From: Serratia quinivorans
GTDB lineage: Bacteria; Pseudomonadota; Gammaproteobacteria; Enterobacterales; Enterobacteriaceae
DNA length: 64,000 bases
Reading direction: 5' to 3'
Assembly: GCA_900457075.1 (NCBI GenBank)
Contig: UGYN01000002.1
Span: forward strand, 2,046,001 to 2,110,000
In this document: positions 30,531 to 41,199 of the stretch, piece by piece
Position numbering within the stretch: position 1 is the stretch's first letter
Layout: each line of letters starts with the position of its first letter
Program-made: the position numbers and the translations under genes
The notes under the pieces: generated by a model
Database searches by the model: none
What the model was told of the DNA's origin: nothing
What the model saw: only the letters and a program-made list of their open reading frames with translations

Positions 30531-33500
30531 TTACTTGAAATCGGCGTATGGCGTCAGCGGCTGCGGCGGTAAATCCAGGTCGCCTTGCCAACCGGCCATC
30601 GAATAGCGCAGATAGATTAACGCGTGGCTTGGCGTATAGTCCTTCGCCTGCTGGATATCAAGCCCGGCACCCAGCGTCCAGTGCGAGCTGAGGCGTCGCT
30701 CGACAATGGCCCGCAGGGTATAACCGACACCGGAAGAGGAACTGCCGTCTTCTACCGCAAACTTGTCCGGCAGCGAGTCCGGGATCAGCCCTTGCAGCGG
30801 ATAACGTTGCTGACTGTTGGTTTTCGAATGGGACAACGACACCGACCCACCCAGCTCCCATGACCAGTTCTCGGTCCGCTGGCGATAATTGACCGGCACC
30901 GCCAGCGACATATATTGCTGTGGGCTGTAATAGCCGCCCTGGCCGAGAGAATAACCACTCAAATCCTTCTGATAGTGCCACAGCATGGTGTTCAACCCGA
31001 CGGTGACGCGGCGGTTATCTTCATTGATCAGCTTGTAATAATAACCGGCCATAAAGCGTTCACGTTGGTTATCCTCAACGTTTTTACCGGTCAACTGATG
31101 CGCGCTGAGATCGGCCCAGACGCCATGCGCCTCGCCGCGATCGTAACTGCCGCTCAGGCTGACGCCGGTGGCGCGCACGCCGCCCCAGGTGGTGCCGGTG
31201 TTCGGGTCTTTGGTGCCGCCAAACGCCAGCAATGAGCTGGAAATCGGCCGCCGCGATGCCGCCAGCGTCCAGCCAATGTGGTTCCAGTCACTGCTGTAGG
31301 CCAGCCCGCCGACCCAGTCGACCACGTCGAAGCCCATCGGCGTGGTGCCGATATCCCCCGCCCAGCGATCGTTCTTCCAGCCAACCGCCACGCTGGTGCC
31401 GGTGGTTTTCTGATGTTCGTCGCCGCTACACCCCTGGGTATTACAGGTGCCAAAGGTCTCGTAATATTTACCGCTGCCGTCGCTAGAGAAACTGCCGGCA
31501 TCCAACTGCACGGTATCGGAACGGAAAAATGCCCGCCCGTCGTACAACGGCATGTCCACCTGCAGCATGGTGTCGTGCGCTTTGTAATCGGAGATACCGC
31601 CGGTGCCGCTCGAGCCCCAGTAATCGTGATCGAGCGTGACGTTAACGTCCTGCTGACGGTACAAATCCGCCGCGTCCGAGCGAATACCCCGCTTGAGCCA
31701 GTCGTCGCTCGGGTTGTTGCGTGTCAGATAGGTGTAACTGTCGTTATCCTGCGGCACGCTCGGCGTAATGCCGCTGGCCACCATCGCCTGTTTATAATCC
31801 TGTTGCGCCAGCGCCGGTTGGAGTTGGTCGCGCTCGAGCCGGGCCGCATCGCGGTAAATCAACGCCTTCGACTGGCTTGCCGGCTCTGATTGGGCCGCGG
31901 TTTTTAGCCGGGAAAAGATATCGGTGGCTTTTTGCGGTTCGCCAACGGCATACCAGGCATTAGCCTCCCGTCGCTCGCTGTTGCCTGAGGGGGTTGGCTC
32001 CGGCGCTTTGGTTTGCAGCCGCTGGCGTGCCTCGTTCAGCTTGCCCTGCGCCACATAGGCCTCGATTTCGCCCAGTCGCGCATCCGGGTTATTCGGTTCG
32101 CGAACCCGCACCCGCTGATAGTCGGCCAGTGCGGCGTCATAGTCACCGCGTGCCAGCGCCCAATCGGCCAACTGGAGATCGATACGGGTGTCCGCCGGCT
32201 GGCGGCGCAGATAAGCCACCGCACCCGGCTCGTCGCCTGCGGCACGCAGCCGCTCGGCATGTTCCAGCGTCGCCTGCATTTTCAGTCGCTGCGCCAGTTC
32301 GCGCATATTGTCGTTCCACTGCGCGCTAGGCAAAGTATTCAACTGCGTCAGCGCCTGCTGGTCGCGATCGCTGCCGGAGAGATACAGCGCATAGGCATAG
32401 GCCAACTGTGGGTTGCCGCGCTGTTTTTGCGCCAGCCGACTAAACAGGGCATCCGCCTGCTCTGGCTGTCCGGCCTGACGCAGCGTTTGCGCGTAGTGGT
32501 AGGTCAACCAGACGTCATCGGGGTCCATCTGCTGGGCGCGGCGATATTTTTCCGCCGCCTGATGCCACTGCTTTTGCTGTGCCAACTGCTCGGCCTGCTG
32601 CTTGAGCATATCGAGCTGCAAACCCTCGAGCGTACTGCGCATTTTGTTTTGCTGGCTGCGCGGCAGGCTGTTGAGATAGGCCAGCGCCTTTTCCGGCGAC
32701 TGACGCTGATAGATATTCACCAGGCCACGCACCGCACTGCCGCTGCCCGGATCCAGCCGTAGCGCCTGCTGATAGAAACGCTCGGCGGCGGCATCATCTT
32801 TACGCGCCACCGCAACGTCGCCCAGGCCGATCACCGCACTGCTGTCGGTGTTGTCGAATTGCCGCGCCTGTTGGTATTTTTGCTGCGCCAGCGCCAAATT
32901 ACCGGCTTTCAACGCCTTGTCACCTTCGTCGACCGCCAGCCAATAGCTGTTGCTCTTGATCAAGCTCTGCCATTTACTGCTGCCATAGCCGCTTTTATCG
33001 GCCTGCAACGCCTGGCGGAACAGGCTCAACGCTTGCGGACGGTTACCTGCGCGGGAATAAGCCTGCCCGAGCGCGCCCAGCACTTCGGCGTCATTGGGAG
33101 AAGCCGCCAGCGCTTTCTTCAGTTCGGGAATGGCGGCACGGCTGCCGCCCTTGTCGACCTGCGCCAGCCCGCGCACCCGCGCCAGATAGGCCGGGTCGGA
33201 CAACAACGCCTGCTGTCGTGCCAGTTCTTGCCGGGCGCTGACCGCCTGATCGCCTGTCTCAAATACCCCGAGAAAACGGTTCAGAGCCGCCACGCTTTGC
33301 GGGCTGACCGGCATGGCTTTCACTTTCTCCAGCCACAGATCGGCGGCATCCCCGCGACCGGCCGGGTCTGCGGCCACTTTCTGCAGTAAATCATAGGCCT
33401 GAGCATCGCGATCCTGACTAAACAGCATCCGCGCCAGCGACATGCGCAGCGGCACGTTGCCGGAATATTGCTGATCCAACGTCTGCAGTTGTTTCAGCGC

Positions 33501-34004
33501 CGCCGCTTCTTGCCCGGGCAGCCGAGCCACCAACCGCCAGTATTCCACCGCCAGCTCAAGCGTCGGCGGATCCCCATGGAACAGAGCGTCATACTGCGCC
33601 TTGGCCTCCGGCAAACGTCCGGCGGTCGCCATCAGCCGCGCCTGCTGCAACTTTTGGCGGGTTTCCGGTTGGGTCAGCAGCATATTCATTTCCGCCTGGC
33701 GATAGGCGCTGGACTGCGGCGCAATCTTTTTCAGCTTATCCAACTGCTGTTGCGCCAACGCCTGATTCCCCTGGCGTAACGCCAGGCGCATACGCGCTGA
33801 AATCACCTCCGGGTTGTTCGGATCCATCAGTTCAAGCCGGTAGAGCGATTGGCGAACCAGCTCATCTTTGTTGCCGGCCTCGCCAACCCGTACCTGCTCC
33901 AGCAGCCACTGTTCCGGCGCGACGGTTTCTGCCCCCTGCGCCTGTGGCAACATCGCCAGACTTAAAGGCACCAGACCCAGCCAGTTTATTCGGAAGTTAC
34001 GCAT
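30531..34004 (-). CDS. bcsC: BcsC, cellulose synthase outer-membrane export protein
   Basis: 1157 residues. Signal peptide (1-24, ending AQGA), then about 750 residues of TPR repeats in the periplasm, then a C-terminal BCSC_C beta-barrel (from about residue 800) forming the outer-membrane pore for cellulose. The end YLRYSMAGWQGDLDLPPQPL-TPYADFK fits an outer-membrane strand plus a short tail. Start overlaps the bcsZ 3' end by 19 bases. Last gene of bcsRQABZC. Confidence 0.95.
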   Translation of the reverse strand: MRNFRINWLGLVPLSLAMLPQAQGAETVAPEQWLLEQVRVGEAGNKDELVRQSLYRLELMDPNNPEVISARMRLALRQGNQALAQQQLDKLKKIAPQSSAYRQAEMNMLLTQPETRQKLQQARLMATAGRLPEAKAQYDALFHGDPPTLELAVEYWRLVARLPGQEAAALKQLQTLDQQYSGNVPLRMSLARMLFSQDRDAQAYDLLQKVAADPAGRGDAADLWLEKVKAMPVSPQSVAALNRFLGVFETGDQAVSARQELARQQALLSDPAYLARVRGLAQVDKGGSRAAIPELKKALAASPNDAEVLGALGQAYSRAGNRPQALSLFRQALQADKSGYGSSKWQSLIKSNSYWLAVDEGDKALKAGNLALAQQKYQQARQFDNTDSSAVIGLGDVAVARKDDAAAERFYQQALRLDPGSGSAVRGLVNIYQRQSPEKALAYLNSLPRSQQNKMRSTLEGLQLDMLKQQAEQLAQQKQWHQAAEKYRRAQQMDPDDVWLTYHYAQTLRQAGQPEQADALFSRLAQKQRGNPQLAYAYALYLSGSDRDQQALTQLNTLPSAQWNDNMRELAQRLKMQATLEHAERLRAAGDEPGAVAYLRRQPADTRIDLQLADWALARGDYDAALADYQRVRVREPNNPDARLGEIEAYVAQGKLNEARQRLQTKAPEPTPSGNSERREANAWYAVGEPQKATDIFSRLKTAAQSEPASQSKALIYRDAARLERDQLQPALAQQDYKQAMVASGITPSVPQDNDSYTYLTRNNPSDDWLKRGIRSDAADLYRQQDVNVTLDHDYWGSSGTGGISDYKAHDTMLQVDMPLYDGRAFFRSDTVQLDAGSFSSDGSGKYYETFGTCNTQGCSGDEHQKTTGTSVAVGWKNDRWAGDIGTTPMGFDVVDWVGGLAYSSDWNHIGWTLAASRRPISSSLLAFGGTKDPNTGTTWGGVRATGVSLSGSYDRGEAHGVWADLSAHQLTGKNVEDNQRERFMAGYYYKLINEDNRRVTVGLNTMLWHYQKDLSGYSLGQGGYYSPQQYMSLAVPVNYRQRTENWSWELGGSVSLSHSKTNSQQRYPLQGLIPDSLPDKFAVEDGSSSSGVGYTLRAIVERRLSSHWTLGAGLDIQQAKDYTPSHALIYLRYSMAGWQGDLDLPPQPLTPYADFK

Positions 34005-35098
34005 TGGCCGCCCCAGGAGGGTTGAAGTTCACCCTGCCGATTAAAACGATAACGTTGTTGATCCCATCCCTGGCCAAACAGCGCCAGCGAGGCGCTGAAA
34101 TAGGCGTCGTCGCCCGGCGGGTTTTGCTTAATACGCTGGCGTTGTACCTGTAACGCCTCGGGTTGATTGGCCAGCATCGGCAACATCGAGGCAGAAAAAC
34201 CTACCGGGCCGTTACCCGTGGTTTTGCCGCTGGCGGTGTCGGTTTTCTCCGGCGGCACGCCCTGTTGAACGGTGAGCTGTGCCATAGGTTGCAACTGCTT
34301 GAGCAGCACCGCCTTGTGTTGATCGTCGTCCGCCAGCATACCGGCCCACAAATAGGCCCGGATGGCGTCGTAGCTGCCGATGTTCGGCTTGACGGTGTCC
34401 GGTTGCCAGCCTTTGCCCACCTGCCACACTACCCAGTCCGGCAAGAAGCCGTGGGGGGCCGTCTCCAGCCATAGCCGTTGATTGGTTTGCTGCATCGCAC
34501 GCCATGGGCCGTTCAACGCGGCAAAACGCGCCAACAGTTGCGGCGGCAGGTAGCTTGGGTTGAGCCGCCAGCGATCTTCCGCCACAAACCCCACCTTACC
34601 CGGTAACAACATCAGCCCCAGACCGGGAATATCAGCCACTTCTTCACGGGCAATACGCTGTAACAGCAGGGTACCGAGAGTTTGATAGCGACGGCTTTTC
34701 CACAGGCGACCCGCCTCCAGCAGGTTATAGGCAATCCACAGATCGGAATCGGAGGCCGAATTGCTGTCCAGCACCGTCCACTGCTTTTTATCGTCCTCAC
34801 CCCATAGCCAGGCCGGCAAATGGGCGCTGAGATCGCCCGCCGCCAGATTATTTTCCGTCCACGTCAGCAGTTGGTCGAAAGCAGGTCGATCGTTGGCCAC
34901 CAGCGCGAAGAACAGGCCATAACTCTGGCCTTCCGAGGTGGTGATTCGATTCGGGCTACTCGGGTCGATCACCCGCCCCTGCTCGCTGATATAAAACTGT
35001 TTGTACTGTTGCCAGGCCGGCCACTCGCAGGTGGCTACCGCGCTGAATGAGCACAGTAGCAACATGCCGAATGTCAGACGCTTCAATGCCGTAGGCAT
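33986..35098 (-). CDS. bcsZ: BcsZ, periplasmic endoglucanase (GH8)
   Basis: Cellulase of family GH8, 370 residues with a signal peptide (cleavage near residue 23). The proposed catalytic acid Glu lies in TTSEGQSYGLFFAL, and the conserved Asp in NIGSYDAIRAYLWAG. Trims cellulose during secretion. Five bases separate it from bcsB; it overlaps bcsC. Confidence 0.95.
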   Translation of the reverse strand: MPTALKRLTFGMLLLCSFSAVATCEWPAWQQYKQFYISEQGRVIDPSSPNRITTSEGQSYGLFFALVANDRPAFDQLLTWTENNLAAGDLSAHLPAWLWGEDDKKQWTVLDSNSASDSDLWIAYNLLEAGRLWKSRRYQTLGTLLLQRIAREEVADIPGLGLMLLPGKVGFVAEDRWRLNPSYLPPQLLARFAALNGPWRAMQQTNQRLWLETAPHGFLPDWVVWQVGKGWQPDTVKPNIGSYDAIRAYLWAGMLADDDQHKAVLLKQLQPMAQLTVQQGVPPEKTDTASGKTTGNGPVGFSASMLPMLANQPEALQVQRQRIKQNPPGDDAYFSASLALFGQGWDQQRYRFNRQGELQPSWGGQCVTSE

Positions 35099-35103
35099 AG
35101 CGA

Positions 35104-37413
35104 TTAATCCCGATCTTCAGGCGACAGGCGACGACGGCTGAAGGCTTTCAAACCACGCCACAACAACAGCGCCAGGATCACCACCACCACGACCGCAATC
35201 ACTGCCAGCAACACCGGGTGAGTCGACAGCGCATGCCAGATACGCTCCCACCACGGCAGGTGACCGACATAATAAACGTCGCCCACGCGCAGGCTGTTCA
35301 CCCCGGATTCCCGGATCACGGCCACCGAACCAAACACCGCCGCACGCTTGCCACTGTCCAGCAGTGCATTGTTGAGCAGGTCGTAGCCACGCGGGCTGTC
35401 GGCCAGCAATGCCACAATGCTGCGCTGATCGTTAAACGGTGACTGCACGCCGACAATCGCCGACATGGCCCCTTCTGAACTGATGGTGGTTTTGCTGTCC
35501 GCCTTGGTATCCTCCGCCAGCACGTCCATGGTCGGCAGCGGCAACTGCCGCGTCGGCTGCTTCACCCAGCTCTGGGTGGCATCCACCAGCAGGTTGATTT
35601 TTTTGTCGTCCCGCAGTTCCGGCGGAATAGTGCCGATCATCAGAATATCGGCATCGCGTTCCTTGGCCTGCGACCAGTCGTCACTCACCGTCACCTCCAG
35701 CGCCGGATAACCGGTCTGAGCGCCGATAACGCCCATCGCGTTCAGCAATGCGCTGACCTGCGATGGCTGTGGCTGCTTGTTCACCAGCACCAGGGTCTGC
35801 GAAAGATCGGCCAAACGGCTGAAAGGGAAACCGGCATTGGCAAAGGCACGCAGATCCGGCATCGCCATAAAGTGGCGGTAACCGGAGAAATCAATGGTCG
35901 ATGAACCGTCGATCACCGCATGGTTGGCGGTGAAGGAGTAGGTTTCACAGCGTCCTTCGGCACCGCTGGCGAGCAGGGTGGTGTAGTCAAAGTCGAAACG
36001 CAGCTGGTTAGTGGCCCCCAGCCGCAGCGCCGGGATATTGACGCTCTTGTCCGAGTCGATCAGCCCCTGGGTCAGTGGCAAACGTAACAGTTGAGCGCCC
36101 TGTTCGTGCTCCGGCACCAGCGAATAGGCCTGCACAAACTGGTTGTTCAGGCTGACGCTCAGGCGCGAGCCGTCCTGAATGCGCGGCGCGGTGTAGCGAT
36201 ATTTCAGATGCATATCAATGCCGGTACTGCGGATCAGGAACAGGTCCGGCGGCAGATTCATGGTCAGCGAGATCGGGCCAGGCTCAATGCCGCTGGTCTG
36301 CAGTTGTTCAGCATACTGCTGCAGCTCGGCAAAGGTCATTGGCCTGTCGGTACGCACCCAGTTAGGCGCGTCGTACGGCCGGCGCGGCGCCAGTTGTTCG
36401 ACCTTGTCCACCGTAACATTCTGGCCACGGAACAGGATGTTACCCTGCGCAATGCCTTTCACGGCGGTGATCAAATCGTTGTCGTCACGGCCCTGCACCA
36501 GCAGCAGCTTGATGTACGGATTATCCGGATGGCTGATCATCTCCACCGTCGGGCCGTTGACCGGCGGATAATCGCGCAGGAAGTCCGGGCGCTGCTTATT
36601 GGTGGCGAAGACAATGGCATGCTGCTCCGGCAGCTTGTTATACAGCGTCGGGAACGACTGGCCGCGCCACTGCGCTTTGCTGCCGAACCACGAGGCCAGA
36701 ATGCCCGCAGCCCGCTGCTGGGTGATATCCGGCTGGCCGGCAAACACCATTGGCAAGGTCAGCGGCCGGTTGTCGCGACTGTCGAAGAACGGCTCCGGGA
36801 AATGCGAAAGCTCGTTTTTCACCGGCAGGGTTTGGTAGCGTAGATTCAACGAACTGGATTTGCTGACTTCGAGCCACAGCGTGGTGCTGGCCGGGTTTTC
36901 ACAAATGTTCTGGTAATGACCAACGAACACCAACCGCACACGGTTAAAATCGGTGATATAGCGCGGATCGATGGCCATCTGGATACGATTGGGTTTGCCG
37001 AGCTGCTCTTTGGCGAGAGTGGTCACGCCCATCAGTTCGTCATTGAGGTACACCTTGACGTGCGACTCCACCGGGATCAGCGAAGGTGACGGGGTGAATT
37101 CCAGGTCGAGCATCGCCTGCGACACCACTTCATCGCTGCGCACACCGAATTCGACCTGGCCATCCGGCCGGGTGCCACGCAGGGTAAAGGTGCCCGGCGG
37201 CGGCGCAATCTTGGCAAACGGCAATTGCACGTCACGCACCGGCGCATTCGGATCCTGCGGCGCGACCGATCCCATGGGTGTCGTAACCGCTGCGTCGGCT
37301 GGCACCGCCAGCGGCGGTTGTGCGGCAACGGTCGGCGCGGTGGCAGTTTCAGCCTGAGACAGGGTGCTGATGCCTAAGGCCAGGGCGGTAAACCAGGTTA
37401 TTTTTCTCGTCAT
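35104..37413 (-). CDS. bcsB: BcsB, periplasmic cellulose synthase subunit
   Basis: 769 residues: signal peptide (1-21), two repeated carbohydrate-binding/flavodoxin-like modules, and a C-terminal membrane anchor (LLAVIAVVVVVILALLLWRG) that completes the BcsA translocation channel. 55 bases after bcsA. Confidence 0.95.
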   Translation of the reverse strand: MTRKITWFTALALGISTLSQAETATAPTVAAQPPLAVPADAAVTTPMGSVAPQDPNAPVRDVQLPFAKIAPPPGTFTLRGTRPDGQVEFGVRSDEVVSQAMLDLEFTPSPSLIPVESHVKVYLNDELMGVTTLAKEQLGKPNRIQMAIDPRYITDFNRVRLVFVGHYQNICENPASTTLWLEVSKSSSLNLRYQTLPVKNELSHFPEPFFDSRDNRPLTLPMVFAGQPDITQQRAAGILASWFGSKAQWRGQSFPTLYNKLPEQHAIVFATNKQRPDFLRDYPPVNGPTVEMISHPDNPYIKLLLVQGRDDNDLITAVKGIAQGNILFRGQNVTVDKVEQLAPRRPYDAPNWVRTDRPMTFAELQQYAEQLQTSGIEPGPISLTMNLPPDLFLIRSTGIDMHLKYRYTAPRIQDGSRLSVSLNNQFVQAYSLVPEHEQGAQLLRLPLTQGLIDSDKSVNIPALRLGATNQLRFDFDYTTLLASGAEGRCETYSFTANHAVIDGSSTIDFSGYRHFMAMPDLRAFANAGFPFSRLADLSQTLVLVNKQPQPSQVSALLNAMGVIGAQTGYPALEVTVSDDWSQAKERDADILMIGTIPPELRDDKKINLLVDATQSWVKQPTRQLPLPTMDVLAEDTKADSKTTISSEGAMSAIVGVQSPFNDQRSIVALLADSPRGYDLLNNALLDSGKRAAVFGSVAVIRESGVNSLRVGDVYYVGHLPWWERIWHALSTHPVLLAVIAVVVVVILALLLWRGLKAFSRRRLSPEDRD

Positions 37414-37468
37414 CGTATCATCATCAATGTTAGAGCCTGGGGGCCAGGCGAGTAAGCGGGCGGTTTGC

Positions 37469-40072
37469 CTATACCACTGTCTCTTTTTGGCTGAAGGCCG
37501 GAGCCCTGCCGACGCCGTGCGGGATAAATGACACTATCCAGCCAATCAGCGTCGTGGTTCCAACCAGCAGGCGGCGCACCATCGGCGGTGCGTAATCCGC
37601 CATACGTATATAACCCCGGAAGCCCAGCGCCAGAACGTCGCGCAGGCTTTCGATCGGTTTATCTTCAGGGAACCCGTCCTGCCACAACGCCCAGGTATCG
37701 GCGCGGGCAAAGGTGCACTGAATAAAATCAATATGTTCACGGGTGCTAAGGCCTACCATGCGGATGCCCACCTTGCTGCCGAAGGCGCGCGTGACCACGC
37801 ACGGGAAGCTGTATTCCTGCTGACCGCGTTTGAGTAACAACGACGCCTTGTCACCGTCTTTCAACGCGTCCGCCACGCGCATCTCAATCCCCACCCCGCC
37901 GTCGGAGTAATCGCGCAGCGTGCAGGGGAACAGGTGACCGTCGGCGCGAGCAATGGCGGCCGGCATGGCAATCTCCACCCGGTGCGCCTGGCGAACTTGC
38001 TTGGCCTCTACCGCCACCGCCACCGCGCCGCCGAGGATGGTCATGTTGTACAAGACCCACACCAGACTGATGATCACCGTCATCACTTCATCCGCCGGGC
38101 CGTAGCCCAGACGCCAGACGCCGAAGAACAGCCCGGCCAGATTCAAAATCACCAGGAACATATAGGGCCGGGTAATCACCCAGTCGACATGCTCCTCCTC
38201 CACCAGCCCGCCTTTGGCGGTCACGTTGAATTTGCCCTTGTGCGGATTGAACAGCGCCACCGTGGTCGGCCGGGCGATGTACCAGGCCAGCACCGTCTCG
38301 TAAATCTCGCTCCAGAAAGAGTGGCGGTATTTGCCCTGAATACGCGAGTTGGTCAGGCTGGCGTGGATCATATGCGGCAGCACGTACAGCGCGATCGCCA
38401 GCGCCGGAGCAAAGATGATATAGGCGTGCAGCAGCAGGAAGGCCAAAGGCGCGGTGAGGAAGATCAGCCGCGGAATACCGGAAAGGAAGTGCAGCATGGC
38501 GTTGGCGTAACACAACCGCTGCGCCAGTTTCAGCCCCTTGCCGAACAACGGGTTATCCAGCCGGAAGATCTGCACCATGCCCCGCGCCCAGCGAATACGC
38601 TGGCCAATGTGCGCCGACAGGCTTTCGGTCGCCAGCCCCGCCGCCTGCGGGATACGGATATAGGCAGAGGTGTGCCCGCGCCGGTGCAAACGCAGCGAGG
38701 TATGGGCGTCTTCGGTAACGGTTTCCACCGCAATACCGCCGATTTCATCCAGCGCACTGCGCCGCAGGATAGCGCAGGAGCCGCAGAAGAAGGTCGCGTC
38801 CCACATGTCGTTGCCGTCCTGTACCAGGCCATAAAACAGCGTGCCTTCGTTCGGTGTCTGGCGGAAACGCCCGAGGTTGCGTTCAAACGGATCCGGCGAG
38901 AAGAAGTGATGCGGGGTCTGCAGCATCGCCAGTTTTTTGTCTTTGAAGAACCAGCCCATGGTCAGTTGCAGGAAAGAGCGCGTCGGCACGTGGTCACAGT
39001 CGAAAATCGCCACAAACTCACCGGTCGCCTGTTTCAGTGCGTTATTGATGTTACCGGCCTTGGCGTGTTCATGGGTTGGCCTGGCAATATATTTCACCCC
39101 CACCTCTTCGGCGAAGGCCTTGAATTCAGGCCGGTTGCCGTCGTCGAGAATGTAAATGGTGACCTTCTCTTTTGGCCAGTCGATGCCCAGCGCGGCGTAG
39201 ATAGTGGGCTTCACTACCCCCAAGTCTTCGTTATAGGTTGGCACCAGCAGATCGATGGTCGGCCAGGTCGCGCTGTCGGCAGGCATCGGTACCGGCTGAC
39301 GGTTAAGCGGCCAGACGGTCTGGAAATAGCCCAGCACCAGCACCACCCAGGCATAGGTTTCCGCCACCAGTAACAGCAGACCACAGGTCAGACTGAGCGG
39401 ATCGTCCCAGTTCAGCGTGGCGGTATAGCGCCACCACAGGTAACGACAGGACACGGTCAGCGACAGCACGATCAGCATCAGCGCCGGCAGGCGGCCCGGT
39501 ACCCGGCGCACTACCATGGCGATGCCCCACAGCAACAGCACAAACACAAACTGCGCAGGCAGGTCGAACGGCTGCGAAATACACAGGATCGCCAGGATCG
39601 CCGCCAATACGCCGACAATAATAAACAGCACGCGGCGCACTCGCTGGTTCATCCGGCTCAGCCGTGCTACCGAGCGCTGCTCCAGCCCGGCATTTTCCAG
39701 CCGTTGCGGGATAGTTTTCAGCCAGTTGGCGTAGCGCAATTGCAGGCGCTGCCAACCGGCGAAACGCTGATGGTCCATCGGCTCGCGATCGGTACGGAAC
39801 ACCAACAGCCACAATCCCTGCACCAGATAACGCAGCACATCCGCCGGCCGCGGGCGGCTAGACGACAGATGCGGGAACCAATAGCCACGACCCGCCCGCA
39901 GCCGTTGCCAGCCCGGCGATTCAAAGCGCAGAAAAATCCAGCCCAACGCCACCAGCAGCGTAGTGAAAAAGGCGGTAAAGGCCGATGAGCCATGGCGACG
40001 ATAGGCGCGATAACGCGTCTGCACCGCCTGTTGGACCGGCGGCACCAGCAGCAGGCTCATCACCCGGCTCAT
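37469..40072 (-). CDS. bcsA: BcsA, cellulose synthase catalytic subunit
   Basis: UDP-glucose-dependent beta-1,4-glucan synthase, 867 residues, with about eight membrane helices and a GT2 domain. Motifs: ILDDGNRPEF, FDCDHVPTRS (DxD), TVTEDAHTS (TED gating loop) and QRIRWARGM (QxxRW). A PilZ domain follows (QAHRVEIAMP; DYSDGGVGIEM) and would bind c-di-GMP to open the active site. Start ATG 40072 is chosen: it overlaps the bcsQ stop as ATGA with AAGGAT upstream. An earlier in-frame ATG lies inside bcsQ. Confidence 0.95.
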   Translation of the reverse strand: MSRVMSLLLVPPVQQAVQTRYRAYRRHGSSAFTAFFTTLLVALGWIFLRFESPGWQRLRAGRGYWFPHLSSSRPRPADVLRYLVQGLWLLVFRTDREPMDHQRFAGWQRLQLRYANWLKTIPQRLENAGLEQRSVARLSRMNQRVRRVLFIIVGVLAAILAILCISQPFDLPAQFVFVLLLWGIAMVVRRVPGRLPALMLIVLSLTVSCRYLWWRYTATLNWDDPLSLTCGLLLLVAETYAWVVLVLGYFQTVWPLNRQPVPMPADSATWPTIDLLVPTYNEDLGVVKPTIYAALGIDWPKEKVTIYILDDGNRPEFKAFAEEVGVKYIARPTHEHAKAGNINNALKQATGEFVAIFDCDHVPTRSFLQLTMGWFFKDKKLAMLQTPHHFFSPDPFERNLGRFRQTPNEGTLFYGLVQDGNDMWDATFFCGSCAILRRSALDEIGGIAVETVTEDAHTSLRLHRRGHTSAYIRIPQAAGLATESLSAHIGQRIRWARGMVQIFRLDNPLFGKGLKLAQRLCYANAMLHFLSGIPRLIFLTAPLAFLLLHAYIIFAPALAIALYVLPHMIHASLTNSRIQGKYRHSFWSEIYETVLAWYIARPTTVALFNPHKGKFNVTAKGGLVEEEHVDWVITRPYMFLVILNLAGLFFGVWRLGYGPADEVMTVIISLVWVLYNMTILGGAVAVAVEAKQVRQAHRVEIAMPAAIARADGHLFPCTLRDYSDGGVGIEMRVADALKDGDKASLLLKRGQQEYSFPCVVTRAFGSKVGIRMVGLSTREHIDFIQCTFARADTWALWQDGFPEDKPIESLRDVLALGFRGYIRMADYAPPMVRRLLVGTTTLIGWIVSFIPHGVGRAPAFSQKETVV

Positions 40073-40806
40073 GGCGCCGTATCCTTCAGGTTGATCAGAC
40101 ACCAGTTGGCCAGCGTCAGCACTTCATCTGCGGCCAGGCTTTCCGGTCGATACTCGCCCAGCGGCTGCTTTACCGCCAGCGCCTCGGCCATCGCCTCATC
40201 ACGGTGGATAACCACCGGTAACAGTCCGCCCAGGGTTTGCAGCCATAGCTGATGCAAATCCTGCTGGAGCTGACTGGCAGCGAAATAGTGGTTAATCAGG
40301 AAACGGCAGCCTTCCGGTAACGCCTGTTGATGCAACCGCACCTGGCAGTTAGCGTCCGGGGCGATCAGCATAAATACGCAGTCAGCCAACGGCAGTGCCT
40401 GCGCGGCCAACAGGGGGTTATCCGCCGGCAAATCCAGCAGGATCCAGTTGTACTGCGCACTGGCGCTTAGCTGCGCCAGATTCTCCTGCCAGCGGGTGGG
40501 ATGTTGCCGGCAATATTGTTGTAAATTTAACCGTTCTGCCGCGGTGAGCTGACCAAAGGGCAGAAAGTCGAGGTTTTCGCAGTAGCGCATCGCGCCCTGC
40601 TGCCATTCTCCGCCGTCCTGCTCCGCCCTGGCCCAGCCGCGTGGCAGCTCAAACGGCGTATTAAAATGCAGACGCAGCAGGTTATCCGGCGCGAAATCGA
40701 CGGCCAGCACCGACTCGCCCAATTGCTGTAATGCCCACGCAAGCGCCGCGGTGACCGACGTTGCGCCCATCCCGCCTCGCAAACCCTGCAGCGCAATCAC
40801 TGGCAT
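40069..40806 (-). CDS. bcsQ: BcsQ, MinD/ParA-like cellulose secretion protein
   Basis: 245-residue MinD-family ATPase needed for polar assembly of the E. coli-type (type II) cellulose synthase. Deviant Walker A RGGMGATSVTAAL near the N-terminus and ILLDLPADNPLL as the Walker B region. Intact frame, unlike the disrupted bcsQ of E. coli K-12. Overlaps bcsA (ATGA). Confidence 0.94.
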   Translation of the reverse strand: MPVIALQGLRGGMGATSVTAALAWALQQLGESVLAVDFAPDNLLRLHFNTPFELPRGWARAEQDGGEWQQGAMRYCENLDFLPFGQLTAAERLNLQQYCRQHPTRWQENLAQLSASAQYNWILLDLPADNPLLAAQALPLADCVFMLIAPDANCQVRLHQQALPEGCRFLINHYFAASQLQQDLHQLWLQTLGGLLPVVIHRDEAMAEALAVKQPLGEYRPESLAADEVLTLANWCLINLKDTAP

Positions 40807-40809
40807 AAA

Positions 40810-41001
40810 TTAGTGGCTCCCCGTGTTCTGCACCAGTTCGGCCAGCAGCGGCCAGCGAGTCATCATCTGCGTTAAACGCTCCTGACGCGAAATATCGATA
40901 TAACTTAATTTGGGTAAGGAAAATGCATGACTGAGGGCCAGCAGATCATCCTGTGTTTCTGGCGGTACTACTGCATGAAAGCGCGTTAATTGATTATTCA
41001 T
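40810..41001 (-). CDS. bcsR: BcsR, cellulose synthase regulatory subunit
   Basis: 63-residue protein, first gene of the synthase operon, three bases before bcsQ. It matches the size of E. coli BcsR, which associates with BcsQ and BcsE. The sequence includes ALSHAFSLPKLSYIDIS, typical of the family. Confidence 0.9.
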   Translation of the reverse strand: MNNQLTRFHAVVPPETQDDLLALSHAFSLPKLSYIDISRQERLTQMMTRWPLLAELVQNTGSH

Positions 41002-41199
41002 TCTGCCGCCTTTAAAAATAGGCTAATGTTAATTAACTATAGCAACGTAATAAAAAGACATGGCCAATAAGATGATTCCTAACAGATATTATTACACAGA
41101 ATGTAAGATTTGTTATTATTGATCCCAATGATAATATGACTGAATAGCAATGCTCAGTTGGCCACGACGACACTTTCAACGAAAGTAGAAACATAACCT
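41002..41199. other. Divergent bcsR / bcsE intergenic region
   Basis: A/T-rich 198-base region that must hold promoters for both cellulose operons. No gene. I could not fix a -35/-10 pair or a regulator site with confidence. Confidence 0.5.

Noticed and set aside
37934..39373. 479-codon open frame antisense to bcsA
   Set aside because: It is fully inside the conserved bcsA coding sequence, has no family features, and arises from G/C-rich codon bias.
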